DNA of 64,000 bases from Rhodococcus erythropolis NBRC 15567 (GTDB lineage Bacteria > Actinomycetota > Actinomycetes > Mycobacteriales > Mycobacteriaceae): contig NZ_BCRM01000004.1 of the NCBI RefSeq assembly GCF_001552595.1, forward strand, positions 1 to 64,000, given 5' to 3'. The position numbers and the translations under genes are program-made. Positions 8,922-19,380 of this stretch are shown here, piece after piece; position 1 is the first letter of the stretch; each line of letters opens with the position of its first letter. A model generated the notes under the pieces. The model saw only the letters and a list, made by a program, of their open reading frames with translations. It made no database searches and was not told the origin of the DNA.

Positions 8922-10544
8922 TCATGTGGTGGTAACCGCGAACAGAATCCGATCCGGCTCGCGTTGCATACGGGTGATCGCGACGCGGCCCCCGATCCAA
9001 GCACCAAGTGCACCAATCGCAACAGCGACAGGGATGGCGAAATAGTTCACCGGGTTCGGTAGCAGCGCCCCGAGTAGAACGCCGGGCGCCGTTGTCGCGG
9101 CGAAGATGACGATGGCGAGGATGATCAGTCCGAAGGACGAGCCGTTGAAGGACCCGCGGGTGTTCAAGGAGAACGTCTTCTTCATCTCCGGAACCGGGTA
9201 GGGCGCTTTGGCGGATATCGCCACTACCAATCCTGCACCGACTCCCATCATCGAAATGCCGACGGCGATCGGCACGGCCAGTCGGTCGGTCCCGAGGTCC
9301 CCGAAGATCCGTGCAGCAGCTGTTGCGACGACCACGAAGGGTGTCATCACGATTGCCCACGCGATTTGTCGGCCCCGGACGTCAGCGGCAGCGGCTTCGG
9401 GGATCATCACCAGATGCCAGATCGATGCGCCGTCGAATCCGTACAGATTCGATCCGGCTGCCATTGCCAGGTAGATCAGGAACCAGGCACCCCATGCGGC
9501 GGAGAAGGGGATCGATGACGAGATCAGCGGTCCGAAGCCGGAGACCAAGGTCATGATGGCAACGGAGAGCAGTTGTGTTCGTCGGCGCATGTCGCCGTGC
9601 CAGAGCGAAAGCTCGCGAGAGATGACGGTGCCCAGTCGGGATGCGCGCCAACCGGTTCGAATGTCGCGGCCCTGGTTCTTCAATTGCACGGAAGTGGCGC
9701 CCGCTGATTCTGCGACCTTCCCGTTGAAGTAGCGAACGACCAGGCGTTGCCATGACCACAGCAGTGCGAGATCGACCAGCACCAGGGCGAGGACTGCTCC
9801 GGCGGCGAGGAGCCAGGCGCCTCCTGCTGCTGCGTCGACACTGGTGATTCCCCACGCGAACGGGATCGAATGCGCGACCGTGAGCGGCCACGTGACGTCG
9901 CCGTCCACGACCGTGCCGAGGCGACTCTGCAGCGGAAATTGCAGCAGATACAGCCCGCCGAAGAACGTGCCGAATGCCAACAGTCCCAGTTCGCGGCTGC
10001 GACGACTCCGCAGGAGCTGCGACATCGCCAGCATCGCGACCCGTGAGGTGCCGACCATCAGCAGGACCGTTGTGGGCCACGCAACGATCGCCAGAGGCAA
10101 CGCGGCAGCATGGTGGGTTGCTGCATAGATCGGTATCGCTGCGGCAGCCAACGCGGTGATCGGGACGGTCATACCGACCAGCGACGTCGAGAACAGTGCT
10201 CTGGCGAGTCGGACGGGTTCCAGGGGGAGTAGTTGGAAATGTCTGGGGTGAAGATTGTCATCTGACAGACCAGACATGATCGGCATCAAGATCCACATCA
10301 CGCCGATAGCCGACAGTGCGAGACTGGTTGTGCCGCTGACGAGTTCGGAAGAGCTCGCGCTCGTCCCCGAGGCTTGCAGGCACAGCAGAGCTGCCCCCAG
10401 AACGCCGAAGAGTGCTGCCACGACTTTGATGACGGCTCTGCCGCCGGTGAATTGACGTTTGTAGAGGGTCACGCGCATGCGGAGAACAGTGCGCCACAGT
10501 GAGGTTGGGGCGCTGCGCGTCGTCGGCAAGCTCGTAATGCTCAT
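8922..10544 (-). CDS. ABC exporter permease, multi-spanning membrane protein
   Basis: A 540-residue protein with about 12 hydrophobic segments and no ATPase motifs. It is the membrane partner of the ATPase encoded just upstream. The start at 10544 (MSITSLPTT) gives a 4-base ATGA overlap with the ATPase stop. An in-frame ATG at 10556 (MDARMS) is the alternative. Conserved-looking cytoplasmic parts include NLHPRHFQLLPLEPVRLARAL, typical of two-component exporters of the ABC-2 kind with large permeases. The substrate is unknown. The pair may export a lipid, a peptide or a drug. Confidence 0.85.
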   Translation of the reverse strand: MSITSLPTTRSAPTSLWRTVLRMRVTLYKRQFTGGRAVIKVVAALFGVLGAALLCLQASGTSASSSELVSGTTSLALSAIGVMWILMPIMSGLSDDNLHPRHFQLLPLEPVRLARALFSTSLVGMTVPITALAAAAIPIYAATHHAAALPLAIVAWPTTVLLMVGTSRVAMLAMSQLLRSRRSRELGLLAFGTFFGGLYLLQFPLQSRLGTVVDGDVTWPLTVAHSIPFAWGITSVDAAAGGAWLLAAGAVLALVLVDLALLWSWQRLVVRYFNGKVAESAGATSVQLKNQGRDIRTGWRASRLGTVISRELSLWHGDMRRRTQLLSVAIMTLVSGFGPLISSSIPFSAAWGAWFLIYLAMAAGSNLYGFDGASIWHLVMIPEAAAADVRGRQIAWAIVMTPFVVVATAAARIFGDLGTDRLAVPIAVGISMMGVGAGLVVAISAKAPYPVPEMKKTFSLNTRGSFNGSSFGLIILAIVIFAATTAPGVLLGALLPNPVNYFAIPVAVAIGALGAWIGGRVAITRMQREPDRILFAVTTT

Positions 10545-11332
10545 GCGCGCATCCATGACAGTCCGTCGGGATTGGGACTGCGGCTGCCGACAAGGCGAAC
10601 GAATGCCTCGTCGAGTGTGTTCCCTGCGCGCACCTCGTCGACCGTTCCTGAAGCCACGACGCGACCGTCTGCGATGACTCCGATGTGAGTACACAGTTGT
10701 TCGACAAGGGCCATCACGTGACTGGAAAGAATGACCGAGCCACCTGAGTGGACGAACGAGAGCAGAATGCTCCGAATTCCGGCCGAAGAAATGGGGTCGA
10801 CAGCTTCGAACGGCTCATCCAGTACCAGTAAGCGAGGGCCGTGCAACAAGGCCGAGGCCAACCCGATTTTCTTCGTCATGCCCGCTGAATAATCGGCGAT
10901 GACCGTTCCACCTGCATCGGCGAGATCGAGCGCGGCCAACAGTTCGTCGCGTCGTGACGCGATGACGTCCTCTGGCATGCCGCGCAGGCGTCCGAAATAG
11001 GTGAGTAGTTCATGGCCGGTGAACTGGGCGGGTAGCGCCAGACCGTCGGGTAGAACGCCGAGCAGACTCTTCGCTGCGACAGGGTCGTTCCACACGTCGT
11101 AGCCGTACACCAGGCTGCGACCGTAGTGCGGGCGAAGCAATCCGACAGCCATCGACAGTGTGGTCGTTTTTCCCGCACCGTTAGGGCCCACCAGGCCGAA
11201 CAACGAACCTGAGGGCACCGCGAGGGAAAGGTCGTTCACAGCAACTTTCGCGCCGAACGCCATGCAGAGGTGTTCCACCTGTAAGGCCATCGGTCCGGGA
11301 GGCAACTGGCCTGTCTCGGGGAGAGGGTGCAT
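10541..11332 (-). CDS. ABC transporter ATP-binding protein
   Basis: A 263-residue ATPase for the exporter encoded next to it. Walker A is GPNGAGKTTT, Walker B is LLVLDEPFEAVDP and the H-loop is ILSSH. The signature is the degenerate YSAGMTKKIGLA rather than LSGGQ, as seen in many ABC-2 type export ATPases. The start at 11332 (MHPLPETG) is supported by a -10-like TACCCT six bases upstream (11339-11344), which predicts a leaderless mRNA. Longer frames would run through the tRNA gene. It overlaps the permease by ATGA. Confidence 0.88.
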   Translation of the reverse strand: MHPLPETGQLPPGPMALQVEHLCMAFGAKVAVNDLSLAVPSGSLFGLVGPNGAGKTTTLSMAVGLLRPHYGRSLVYGYDVWNDPVAAKSLLGVLPDGLALPAQFTGHELLTYFGRLRGMPEDVIASRRDELLAALDLADAGGTVIADYSAGMTKKIGLASALLHGPRLLVLDEPFEAVDPISSAGIRSILLSFVHSGGSVILSSHVMALVEQLCTHIGVIADGRVVASGTVDEVRAGNTLDEAFVRLVGSRSPNPDGLSWMRA

Positions 11333-11453
11333 CGATCGAGGGTAACTGTCCGGAGCCCTGTGCGCGGAGACAGAGCGGAGCGATGCAGGCTGCGTGCACC
11401 GAATGTCATCGGTAGGTGGTTGGTCGCGGCATGAGTCGCTGGTTCGCAAGCTG

Positions 11454-11524
11454 AGCGGATGGCAGGAGTCGAACCTGCGTGGACGGTTTTGCAGACCGCT
11501 GCCTTGCCGCTCGGCCACACCCGC
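11454..11524 (-). tRNA. tRNA-Cys (anticodon GCA)
   Basis: On the minus strand the 71-base sequence folds as a cloverleaf. The acceptor stem is GCGGGTG pairing with CATCCGC (one G-T pair) plus discriminator T. The D arm is GCCGAGCGGCAAGGC. The anticodon stem GCGGT/ACCGT encloses loop CTGCAAA with anticodon GCA. The T arm is GCAGG-TTCGACT-CCTGC. No CCA is encoded; CAG follows. It is upstream of the ABC ATPase on the same strand. Confidence 0.96.
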
Positions 11525-11627
11525 ATTGATCCAATTATGTTCGTAGTGAACAACAGTCGCCAGGATTGTGATCAGGGTGAATTGATCGCTATGTGACGGA
11601 TTGTAGGGAAGGCGGTGAACTGGCGGG

Positions 11628-12254
11628 CTAGGCGCGGGAGAACACCGCGACCAGGAATTCGGAATTGTCCTTGAACGGGCGCAGGTCCCACGTGGACAGC
11701 AGCAGATCAGCCTCGAGGCCACTCGCGGCCGCGTCGGCGAGAAACTCGGGGAACTCGTAGCCGCGGCCGGCACCGAATCCGATGACCACTCGGCCGCTCG
11801 GAGCGAGATGACGAGCAAATCCTGACAATACTGCTTGCCTGGTTGACGGAGCGAGAAACGCCATCACGTTGCCTGCCGACACGATGACGTCGAAATTCGC
11901 CTCGACACCGCGGGCCGGTAGATCGAGCTCGGAGAGATCGCCGACAAGCCACGTAGGGCCGGGGTGGTCCTCCTCCGCGGCAGCGATGAGAACCGGGTCA
12001 ACGTCGACTCCGACAACCACATGCCCGACGTCGTGCAGATAACCGCCGAGTCGGCCCGGCCCGCACCCTGCATCGAGAACCCGGCCACCGCGTCCGAGCA
12101 TCGCGTCGATCAAACGTGCCTCCCCGACAATGTCCTTGCCGTCCGCTCTCATGGAACGGAAACGCTCGACATATCGTGTGGAATGCGTCGAGTCGGCTGC
12201 AGTGATCTCTTCCCACTGGCTGGGGATGCGCTCGTTCGGGGCCTGTGCAGTCAT
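11628..12254 (-). CDS. Class I SAM-dependent methyltransferase
   Basis: A 208-residue Rossmann-fold methyltransferase. Motif I is VLDAGCGPGRLGGYL, the acidic end of beta-2 is VGVDVDPVLI, and the motif II/III region is WLVGDLSELDL. It is soluble, with no membrane segments. The N-terminus (WEEITAADSTHSTRYVERFRSM) is common in actinobacterial members of unknown substrate. The start at 12254 is preceded by TACCCT (12261-12266) at six bases, a leaderless pattern, and there is no ribosome site. Its biological substrate cannot be told from context. Confidence 0.87.
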   Translation of the reverse strand: MTAQAPNERIPSQWEEITAADSTHSTRYVERFRSMRADGKDIVGEARLIDAMLGRGGRVLDAGCGPGRLGGYLHDVGHVVVGVDVDPVLIAAAEEDHPGPTWLVGDLSELDLPARGVEANFDVIVSAGNVMAFLAPSTRQAVLSGFARHLAPSGRVVIGFGAGRGYEFPEFLADAAASGLEADLLLSTWDLRPFKDNSEFLVAVFSRA

Positions 12255-12274
12255 CTTTCGAGGGTACCGACAGC

Positions 12275-12997
12275 TCACCGGGTGCCGACGACCGTCCCGT
12301 CTGCGGCATATCCGACGAGGGTTGGACGAGGGGAGATGAGCGAGAGGGGAATCCATCCGTAGAAGCGGTCTTCGGCAAGAACTGTTGGATAGATTTGGCC
12401 GTCTGCGGTGTGCAGTTCGGCCCGAACGGCGCCTCCTGCCCCTGCGTCGTAGGTCGCCTCGTGCGGACCAGCAACCATGATCCCGGCTCCGCCTCCGAAT
12501 GAATCTGCGCCGTACAAGTCATCGTTCGATCTGCAGCCGTGTCCGAGGTTGATGAATTTCGACGGACCAACCTTGTCGGTCTCGGATGACGTCTCGAAAA
12601 CCGGGGCGACGCACCTCCAGCCATCAGCGCCGTGGGCAACGAAGACGCTGAACACGGTTCCGTCAGGTCCGGGGACGGACCCGACCCGCTCGGCGGTGGA
12701 CGGATCTATTCCGCCGTTGGTTCCCGGCATGGTCTGCCAACCCGAGTACATATCCGTAAACGGTTTTGGCATCATCGCCGTGGCAGCGGCGCAGCCCACC
12801 ATTCCCGCTGCACAGAGCATCGCGACGAGAGCTACGGCGCCTACTCGGCGGCGTGGAACTCTGGGTGTTCCAATGTTGTTTTCGTCAGCGATGATTCGGA
12901 TGCGAGTGGCAACCTGGACGTTCTCGGGCCAGAGCTCGGCGGAAAGAGAATCGGTCGGCCGCAGCTTCTCGAGGGTGGTCAGCAGATCTTTGCTCAT
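12275..12997 (-). CDS. Single-pass membrane protein, putative anti-sigma factor or sigma partner
   Basis: A 240-residue protein encoded in ATGA overlap (12994-12997) with the ECF sigma factor gene. Residues 1-50 are hydrophilic and cytoplasmic (MSKDLLTTLEKLRP). A hydrophobic helix follows (VGAVALVAMLCAAGMVGCAAATAMM), then about 165 extracytoplasmic residues with two cysteines (WRCVAP, GHGCRSND). The zinc anti-sigma motif HxxxCxxC is absent from the N-terminus. The anti-sigma role is inferred from topology and gene order alone. A cell-envelope sensor function would fit. Confidence 0.7.
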   Translation of the reverse strand: MSKDLLTTLEKLRPTDSLSAELWPENVQVATRIRIIADENNIGTPRVPRRRVGAVALVAMLCAAGMVGCAAATAMMPKPFTDMYSGWQTMPGTNGGIDPSTAERVGSVPGPDGTVFSVFVAHGADGWRCVAPVFETSSETDKVGPSKFINLGHGCRSNDDLYGADSFGGGAGIMVAGPHEATYDAGAGGAVRAELHTADGQIYPTVLAEDRFYGWIPLSLISPRPTLVGYAADGTVVGTR

Positions 12998-13578
12998 GGA
13001 GTACTCCCGTGTTCGGCGGCAGCGCAAGGTCGGGCGGTGTTCATCGGGATCGCGGTGTCAGGTTCTGAAGCCAACCCGGTGCTCAATCGACGCCGAGCGC
13101 GAAAGAGTCGAACATGCATGGCTGGAACCGAACATCCGGCGACCCGCGCTGCTTCGGTGGCGGTCAATCCGTCCCAGGCAGTCAGGAGTAGGGCTTCACG
13201 CTCGGTGACGGTGAGTGTTGTCAGTGCTTCGAGCAGTTCTGTGCGGTCGGTGACAGTGACGTCGGCGCCCGGCGTCGATGCCGCAATCTGTTCGATGCGT
13301 CGCATCTTCTCGGTCAACGCATCATGGCGCCGAACGCTCCGACGGTTGTTGTTCACGGTGTTTCGAGCCACCACCAACAGCCATGGAAGTGCCTGTTCGG
13401 GCACTTCGTCCAAGCGTCGCCAGGCAACGAGGAACGTCTCGGAGACAACTTCCTGTGCGCTGTGATGATCAACGTGGCGGCAGGTATAGGCGAACACCCG
13501 ACCGGCGTAGGCGTCCCACAGGACGGTGAAACGCTCTTCGTCGCTCGGTGGTGGCCCGTCCTCGGATTTCGGCGTCAT
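12994..13578 (-). CDS. ECF-family RNA polymerase sigma factor
   Basis: A 194-residue sigma-70 family protein with only region 2 and region 4. Region 2 is ERFTVLWDAYAGRVFAYT...AQEVVSETFLVAWRRL. Region 4 is LTVTEREALLLTAWDGLTATEAARVAGCSVPAMHVRLFRARRRL with its helix-turn-helix. The C-terminus has about 25 extra residues after region 4 with one Cys. It precedes its membrane partner by translational coupling. It is on the same strand as, and 30 bases after, the yhhN-like gene and nuoN, so nuo read-through transcription could reach it. The target genes are unknown. Confidence 0.9.
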   Translation of the reverse strand: MTPKSEDGPPPSDEERFTVLWDAYAGRVFAYTCRHVDHHSAQEVVSETFLVAWRRLDEVPEQALPWLLVVARNTVNNNRRSVRRHDALTEKMRRIEQIAASTPGADVTVTDRTELLEALTTLTVTEREALLLTAWDGLTATEAARVAGCSVPAMHVRLFRARRRLSTGLASEPDTAIPMNTARPCAAAEHGSTP

Positions 13579-13608
13579 AAGAAGAGATGTCCGGCTGGTT
13601 GCTGATCC

Positions 13609-14292
13609 TTACAGCGTGGGCGCCAATGGACGGAATGCCGTGTTACTCCGGCCGAGGATTCCGACGGTCAGGAGCAACAACGCAAGGATGTACAGCGTCA
13701 TGATCCAGATGCCGGCAGCGGCAGGCTGCCACTTGTTCGCCTGACCGAGCAGGATCAGGGCGTCAGAGGTGAGGAACAGTGCGCCGCCGATACCGGTGAT
13801 CGTGTTGTAGGCCAGTGCGGTGGACGCGGTTCCCACCAGGATTGCGGCGTACACAGGGACGGCAATCCGAAGTGCCGGTTCGAGACCGGTCCAGGCGTAC
13901 GACACAAGGGCAATTCCGGCAACGGCGTACGCGCACAAAAACCATGGCCGCCTTCGTATCTCCCGAAGAGCGCCGTGCGAGAGAAAGAATCGGATGAAAC
14001 AGACGTGACCGATCGCGAAGGCGGCCATCCCGATGACAAACGTGGAGTCCCAGATCAGGAACAGGTCTCCGAAAGCGCAGGCAATCAGCGCAGCAGCAAC
14101 AATCCTCGGTCCGCCTTGGTCGACAACCCAGGCAGCCAGAATCGGCGCGAGCATGACCTTGGTGATCCCGTCCCAGGGCACAGCATCAGCGGCATTCAGG
14201 ATCAGATGAAGAATCGCCACCGCGGAAAACCCGACAAACCATGGCGACCGGAAGGTACTCGGCAGTCCGGCGTCGCGAACAGATTCACGCAT
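13609..14292 (-). CDS. YhhN family membrane protein (lysoplasmalogenase-like)
   Basis: A 227-residue protein with about eight hydrophobic helices. The family signature is visible in KVMLAPILAAW, ACAFGDLFLIWDSTFVIGMAAFAIGHVCFIRFF and TSDALILLGQ. The conserved Asp residues in FGD and SDA are present. Members of this family include the mammalian lysoplasmalogenase TMEM86; bacterial roles are poorly known. The start at 14292 is four bases after the nuoN stop. An upstream ATG at 14319 would overlap nuoN by 23 bases. The position implies transcription with nuo. Confidence 0.84.
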   Translation of the reverse strand: MRESVRDAGLPSTFRSPWFVGFSAVAILHLILNAADAVPWDGITKVMLAPILAAWVVDQGGPRIVAAALIACAFGDLFLIWDSTFVIGMAAFAIGHVCFIRFFLSHGALREIRRRPWFLCAYAVAGIALVSYAWTGLEPALRIAVPVYAAILVGTASTALAYNTITGIGGALFLTSDALILLGQANKWQPAAAGIWIMTLYILALLLLTVGILGRSNTAFRPLAPTL

Positions 14293-14296
14293 CGGC

Positions 14297-15892
14297 TCAG
14301 TGCACGAAGTCCGCTGCACGCTCGGCGAGATCGAGCGCCGGCTGGGGGAGTATGCCGAGGATGAGCGTTACACCGGCGCCGAGGCCGATCACACTGCTGG
14401 TCAGTGCACTCGGCACCACGACGGTCGGTGCGTCTTCCGCCGATTCGGTGAAGAACATCAACACGATCACTCGCACGTAGAAGTAGGCGGCGATCGCGCT
14501 GCACAGGACGCCGACGATCACGAGAGGCGCGGCCCCACCCTCGGCGGCCGCGCTGAACACCGCGAACTTTCCGATGAACCCACTGGTCAACGGAATCCCG
14601 GCGAAAGCCAACAGGAACAGTGCAAACACAACGCCGACCAATGGTGAGCGTCTGCCCAATCCGGCCCAGCGCGACAGCGCAGCGACCTCACCGTCAGCGT
14701 CCCGGACCACACTGACGACGGCGAACGCACCCACGGTGCTGAATCCGTAAGCCAGAAGATAGAACATCGCCGAGGCGAGGCCGGCATCCGAGTCCGCCAC
14801 CACGGCGGTCAGAATGAATCCGGTGTGCGCGATAGCCGAATAGGCCAGCATTCGCTTCATATCGGTCTGCGTCACTGCAACGATCGATCCGACAACCATC
14901 GTGAGAATCGCGACCGCCCACATCAGCGGGCGCCAGTTCACGTATTCATTGGGCAGGGCCACGTAGAAGACGCGAAGGATGGCGCCGAACGCGGCAATCT
15001 TGGTCGCAGTCGCCATGAAACTGGTGATCGGCGTCGGCGCCCCTTGATAGACGTCGGGAATCCACGAATGAAACGGCACTGCACCGACTTTGAACAGCAA
15101 CCCCACTGCCACCAGGGCCGTTCCGAGCCAGAGGAAGGCGTCGGTGCCCGACCCGATGCGTGCTGCGTCGGCGATACCGGAGAGCGTGACCGTCCCGGCA
15201 TAGCCGTACAGCAACGCAATTCCGAAAACGAAGAACGCCGACGAAAATGCCCCGAGCAGAAAGTACTTGAGCGCAGCTTCCTGGGAGAGCAGGCGACGTC
15301 TACGTGCCAGACCGCACAGGAGATACAGAGGCAGTGAGAACACTTCGAGCGCAACGAACATCGTCAGTAGATCGTTCGAAGCCGGAAACAACAACATACC
15401 GCCGACCGCAAAGAGCGTGAGCGGAAAGACTTCGGTCTGGGCGATACCGACCTTCACTGCTTCTTGCTCCGCAACACTTCCCGGGACGCTCGACGCTTGA
15501 GGGGTGAAACTGCCGAGCGCGTCATGTTGCGCAATCACTTGGGCGGTGTTGCCCGAGCCTCGCTCGGCAATCAGCAGTACCGCGGGGATCGACACAAGAA
15601 GGATCGTGGCCTGCAAGAACAGCGTCGGTCCGTCGACCGCAACAGAACCCATCATCGCCGTCGACCGCGTGCCGGCGAGCAGAAGCACTGCCACGAACGC
15701 AGCCGCCAAACCTCCGACACCGAGAACGAGTTGCACTGGGTACCGAATACGCCGGGGTGCAAAGGCTTCGATGAGTACCCCGACCACCGCAACACCGAAC
15801 ACGATCAACATCGGCGCGAGCAGGCTGTATTCGATAGTGGGTGATGCCGCGTCGGCCGAGCCGAGGATGGTCACGTCGTTGAAGGAACTCAT
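14297..15892 (-). CDS. nuoN: NADH-quinone oxidoreductase subunit N
   Basis: A 531-residue antiporter-like subunit in the membrane arm of complex I. About 14 helices are visible, with the family core LYLLCGLARRRRLLSQEAALKYFLLGAFSSAFFVFG and the Lys-bearing helix KVGAVPFHSWIPDVYQGAPTPITSFMA. It is one of three proton channel subunits (L, M, N). The start at 15892 overlaps the nuoM stop by ATGA. A yhhN-like gene follows four bases after its stop, so the operon may extend beyond nuo. Confidence 0.97.
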   Translation of the reverse strand: MSSFNDVTILGSADAASPTIEYSLLAPMLIVFGVAVVGVLIEAFAPRRIRYPVQLVLGVGGLAAAFVAVLLLAGTRSTAMMGSVAVDGPTLFLQATILLVSIPAVLLIAERGSGNTAQVIAQHDALGSFTPQASSVPGSVAEQEAVKVGIAQTEVFPLTLFAVGGMLLFPASNDLLTMFVALEVFSLPLYLLCGLARRRRLLSQEAALKYFLLGAFSSAFFVFGIALLYGYAGTVTLSGIADAARIGSGTDAFLWLGTALVAVGLLFKVGAVPFHSWIPDVYQGAPTPITSFMATATKIAAFGAILRVFYVALPNEYVNWRPLMWAVAILTMVVGSIVAVTQTDMKRMLAYSAIAHTGFILTAVVADSDAGLASAMFYLLAYGFSTVGAFAVVSVVRDADGEVAALSRWAGLGRRSPLVGVVFALFLLAFAGIPLTSGFIGKFAVFSAAAEGGAAPLVIVGVLCSAIAAYFYVRVIVLMFFTESAEDAPTVVVPSALTSSVIGLGAGVTLILGILPQPALDLAERAADFVH

Positions 15893-17493
15893 TTGTGGGC
15901 ACCTCCTTCGTGGTCGGCGACGAGCGGCGTCGGTGCCTCGTAGACGACCGTGTGGCTCACTGCAGGAGTGATGACGTCCAAGGCAGGCTTGGGGTAGATG
16001 CCGAGAAGCAGGAGGAGTGCGATCAGTGGGGCGACCACCACGAGTTCGCGTCGCGCGAGGTCGCGGATCGTTCCCTGCCCTTCCTTCACCGGTCCGCCCA
16101 TCATGCGCTGATAGAGCCAGAGTATGTAGATCGCGGACAGTACAAGCGCGACAGTCGCCGCGATAGCGGCCACGTGGTAGCGCGAGTACGTTCCGATCAG
16201 CACCAGGAACTCACTGACGAACGGCGCGAGACCCGGCAGCGACAGTGTTGCCAACCCCGCAACGAGGAATGTGCCGGCCAGGACGGGTGCGACTTTCTGG
16301 ACGCCGCCGTACGCTGCGATCGATCGTGTACCTCGCTGCGAGACCAGGAAGCCCGCAATCAAGAACAGCGCGGCGGTGGAGATTCCGTGATTGACCATGT
16401 ACAGCGCGGAACCTGCCTGGCTCTGGCTGGTCATCGCGAAGATTCCGAGAATGATGAAGCCGAAGTGTGAAATCGACGTGTAGGCGATCAGTCGCATGAC
16501 GTCTGTCTGCGCGATCGCCAGTATTGCGCCGTAGACGATTCCGATCACGGCGAGCGTGATGATCCACGGTGCAAAAGTCGACGACGACTCCGGGAACAGT
16601 TGCAGGCAGTAGCGAATCATCGCGAAGGTGCCTACCTTGTCCACGACCGCCATCATCAACACTGCTGTCGACGGAGTCGATTCCACCGCGGAGTCCGGCA
16701 ACCAACTGTGCAGCGGCCAGAGCGGTGCCTTGACCGCGAACGCGAACATGAATCCGAGGAACAAGGCGTTGAGCACGCCGGGTCCGACGCCGAGTTCACC
16801 GCTGCTCGCCGCGGACGCGATCGCTCGGAAGTCGAAAGTGCCGCTGGTGAAGGGACTCTCGTCGCGCGTGGTGACCACGTACAGGCCGATGACCGCAGCG
16901 AGCATAACCAGGCCGCCGAGGAGGTTGTAGAGCAGAAACTTCACGGCTGCGCGAGATCTGCCAACTCCACCGAACCCGCCGATGAGGAAATACATCGGTA
17001 TCAGCATTGCCTCGAAGAAAATGTAGAACAGGAGAATATCCAAGGCGCTGAACGAAATCATCACCATGGACTCGACAACAAGGATCAGCGCGAAATAGGT
17101 GTGCGGCATCCGCTTGGGTGATGCCGGGTCCGCGGGGACGTCGTTCCAGCCCGCGATCAGTAGTAATGGCACCAGCACTGCGGTGAGAAGAACCAGAACG
17201 AGTGCGATGCCGTCAAGTCCGAGTGTGTAGCTGGTACCGAAAGCCGGTATCCAGCTATGGCTTTCGACGAACTGAAACTGCCCGCCGCCGCGGTCGAACG
17301 CAACTCCGAGACCGGCGGCGATCACCAGGACTGCCACGGACACTGCCAGCGCGAGAGATTTGGCAAATTGGTACGACCGTGCAGGCAGAGCGAGGACAAC
17401 ACCCGCTCCGATGAGCGGAAGCAGCCAGAGCGCCGTCAGCGCAGGGAAGCCGGCATTGTTCACAGAGTCGCTCACCGCCGCTTCGATCACCAC
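15889..17493 (-). CDS. nuoM: NADH-quinone oxidoreductase subunit M
   Basis: A 534-residue antiporter-like proton-pumping subunit. Diagnostic parts are [18 protein letters not shown] (with the conserved Glu of helix 5), [43 protein letters not shown], and the discontinuous helix [11 protein letters not shown]. It starts at a GTG (17493) inside the end of nuoL; a second GTG at 17490 would give a 4-base GTGA overlap. The C-terminus is His-rich (DHEGGAHK). Confidence 0.97.
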   Translation of the reverse strand: MVIEAAVSDSVNNAGFPALTALWLLPLIGAGVVLALPARSYQFAKSLALAVSVAVLVIAAGLGVAFDRGGGQFQFVESHSWIPAFGTSYTLGLDGIALVLVLLTAVLVPLLLIAGWNDVPADPASPKRMPHTYFALILVVESMVMISFSALDILLFYIFFEAMLIPMYFLIGGFGGVGRSRAAVKFLLYNLLGGLVMLAAVIGLYVVTTRDESPFTSGTFDFRAIASAASSGELGVGPGVLNALFLGFMFAFAVKAPLWPLHSWLPDSAVESTPSTAVLMMAVVDKVGTFAMIRYCLQLFPESSSTFAPWIITLAVIGIVYGAILAIAQTDVMRLIAYTSISHFGFIILGIFAMTSQSQAGSALYMVNHGISTAALFLIAGFLVSQRGTRSIAAYGGVQKVAPVLAGTFLVAGLATLSLPGLAPFVSEFLVLIGTYSRYHVAAIAATVALVLSAIYILWLYQRMMGGPVKEGQGTIRDLARRELVVVAPLIALLLLLGIYPKPALDVITPAVSHTVVYEAPTPLVADHEGGAHK

Positions 17494-19379
17494 AGTGTCA
17501 CCGCCATCATTGTCGCGACCACGAGTGTTGCTCCGACAAACATCACCAGCGCGTACGAACGAACGAACCCGGTCTGCAGCTTCCGCGTGAGCGTGGACAA
17601 CCCGGTGACGACCACCGCAAAGCTACCCACGACGCCGCCTATTCCCTTGGTGTCGACCACTTCCAGCGACTTGGTGAGTTGTTGTCCCGGCTTCATGAAC
17701 ACCGTCTCGTTGAAGGCGTCACCGTACAGATCGCGGCGAGCCGCAACGGTCAACGGTGAAACCGGAGTCGGTGCCACCACGGGAATCTCCCGGGTGGCGT
17801 ACTCGCGATACGCAATCGCGACGCCGGCGGCGACTGCGAGCAGAGCCAGCGCGGTGATCGACCATGCGGGTATCGGCGGTTCGACGTGATGGGAGCCGAC
17901 TACCGGTTCCAGCCAGTTCTGCAAGCTGGACCCGATGGTCAGGAGCATGCCGGCCCCGACGGATCCCACCGCCAGAATGATCATCGGAGACGTCATCACC
18001 GCCGGAGATTCGTGAGGTTTCTGGTTCTCCCAGCGGGCCTTCCCGAAGAAGGTCATCAGCATCACGCGGCTCATGTAGAAGGCAGTGAGCGCCGCACCCA
18101 AGAGCGTGACGATGCCAAGCACAACACCCTTGACGCCGCCCTCGCCGATTGCAACCTCGATGATCTTGTCCTTGGAGAAGAACCCGGCAAACGGCGGAAC
18201 ACCGATGATGGCAAGATATCCGAGCCCGAACGTGACAAAAGTCAGTGGCATGAACGCTCGGAGTCCTCCGTAGCGCCGCATGTCGGTTTCGTCGTTCATC
18301 GCGTGCATCACGGAGCCGGCGCCGAGGAACAGGCCCGCCTTGAAGAATCCGTGGGTGATCAGATGAAGGATTGCGAAGGCGTATCCGGCTGGTCCGAGAC
18401 CCGCGGCCAGGACCATGTATCCGATCTGACTCATGGTCGATGCGGCGAGCGCTTTCTTGATGTCGTCCTTCGCACAGCCGATGATCGCACCGAACAGGAG
18501 CGTCACGGCACCGACGATGACAACCACGAGTTGAGCGTCGGGCGCGAGATCGAAGATCGGATTGGAGCGCACGATCAAGTAGACGCCGGCGGTGACCATC
18601 GTGGCCGCGTGAATCAGAGCCGAAACGGGGGTGGGGCCCTCCATCGCGTCGCCGAGCCACGACTGCAGCGGCACTTGCGCCGACTTCGCGCACGCAGCGA
18701 GGAGGAGCATCAGACCGATCGCCGTCAGGACACCTTCGCTTGCGCCGGACGCGTCGCCGAAGACATTGCTGAACGAGAGCGAGCCGAATGTGCTGAACAT
18801 CAACATCATTGCGATCATCAATCCGATGTCGCCCACCCGATTGACGACAAAAGCCTTCTTGGCGGCAGTCGCCGCCGACGGCTTGTGCTGCCAGAAGCCG
18901 ATCAGCAGGTATGACGCCAAACCGACGCCTTCCCAGCCGACGTAGAGTCCTAGGAAGTTGTCGGCGAGCACCAGAAGCAGCATTGCAGCGAGGAAAAGAT
19001 TGAGGTACGCGAAGAACTTACGACGCTCGGGGTCGTGCGCCATGTATCCGACCGAGTAGATGTGGATCAGCGAACCTACACCGGTGATGAGCAGAACGAA
19101 ACACATCGACAGTTGGTCCAGTTGCAGTCCGAACTCGACCTGAAGACTGTCGACCGGGACCCAACTGAACAGGTGCTCGGTGACGGTGCGGTCGGCGGTG
19201 TCACGGCCGAGCATGGCGATGAAAAACACCACTGCGACGACAAACGACGCGATAGCCATGACGCAGGCAAGCAGGTGACCCCACGCGTTCGTGCGACGAC
19301 CGGCCAGCAAAAGGACAGCGGCGCCGCACAGCGGCAGGGCGGGGAGCAACCAGATGGCGGACGTGATTCCTCCTGACAT
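17487..19379 (-). CDS. nuoL: NADH-quinone oxidoreductase subunit L
   Basis: A 630-residue distal proton-pumping subunit with the long lateral helix at its C-terminus. Diagnostic parts are [24 protein letters not shown] (conserved Glu), [42 protein letters not shown] and [22 protein letters not shown]. It starts one base after the nuoK stop and couples to nuoM through a short overlap. Confidence 0.97.
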   Translation of the reverse strand: MSGGITSAIWLLPALPLCGAAVLLLAGRRTNAWGHLLACVMAIASFVVAVVFFIAMLGRDTADRTVTEHLFSWVPVDSLQVEFGLQLDQLSMCFVLLITGVGSLIHIYSVGYMAHDPERRKFFAYLNLFLAAMLLLVLADNFLGLYVGWEGVGLASYLLIGFWQHKPSAATAAKKAFVVNRVGDIGLMIAMMLMFSTFGSLSFSNVFGDASGASEGVLTAIGLMLLLAACAKSAQVPLQSWLGDAMEGPTPVSALIHAATMVTAGVYLIVRSNPIFDLAPDAQLVVVIVGAVTLLFGAIIGCAKDDIKKALAASTMSQIGYMVLAAGLGPAGYAFAILHLITHGFFKAGLFLGAGSVMHAMNDETDMRRYGGLRAFMPLTFVTFGLGYLAIIGVPPFAGFFSKDKIIEVAIGEGGVKGVVLGIVTLLGAALTAFYMSRVMLMTFFGKARWENQKPHESPAVMTSPMIILAVGSVGAGMLLTIGSSLQNWLEPVVGSHHVEPPIPAWSITALALLAVAAGVAIAYREYATREIPVVAPTPVSPLTVAARRDLYGDAFNETVFMKPGQQLTKSLEVVDTKGIGGVVGSFAVVVTGLSTLTRKLQTGFVRSYALVMFVGATLVVATMMAVTLW

Positions 19380-19380
19380 A

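Noticed and set aside
8416..9045. 209-codon plus-strand frame after the small peptide gene
   Set aside because: No ribosome site, poor third-base bias, and its 3' part overlaps the conserved exporter permease antisense.
11333..11818. N-terminal extension of the ABC ATPase through the tRNA-Cys gene
   Set aside because: The extension would translate a tRNA gene and has no family similarity; the start at 11332 has a promoter at the leaderless distance.
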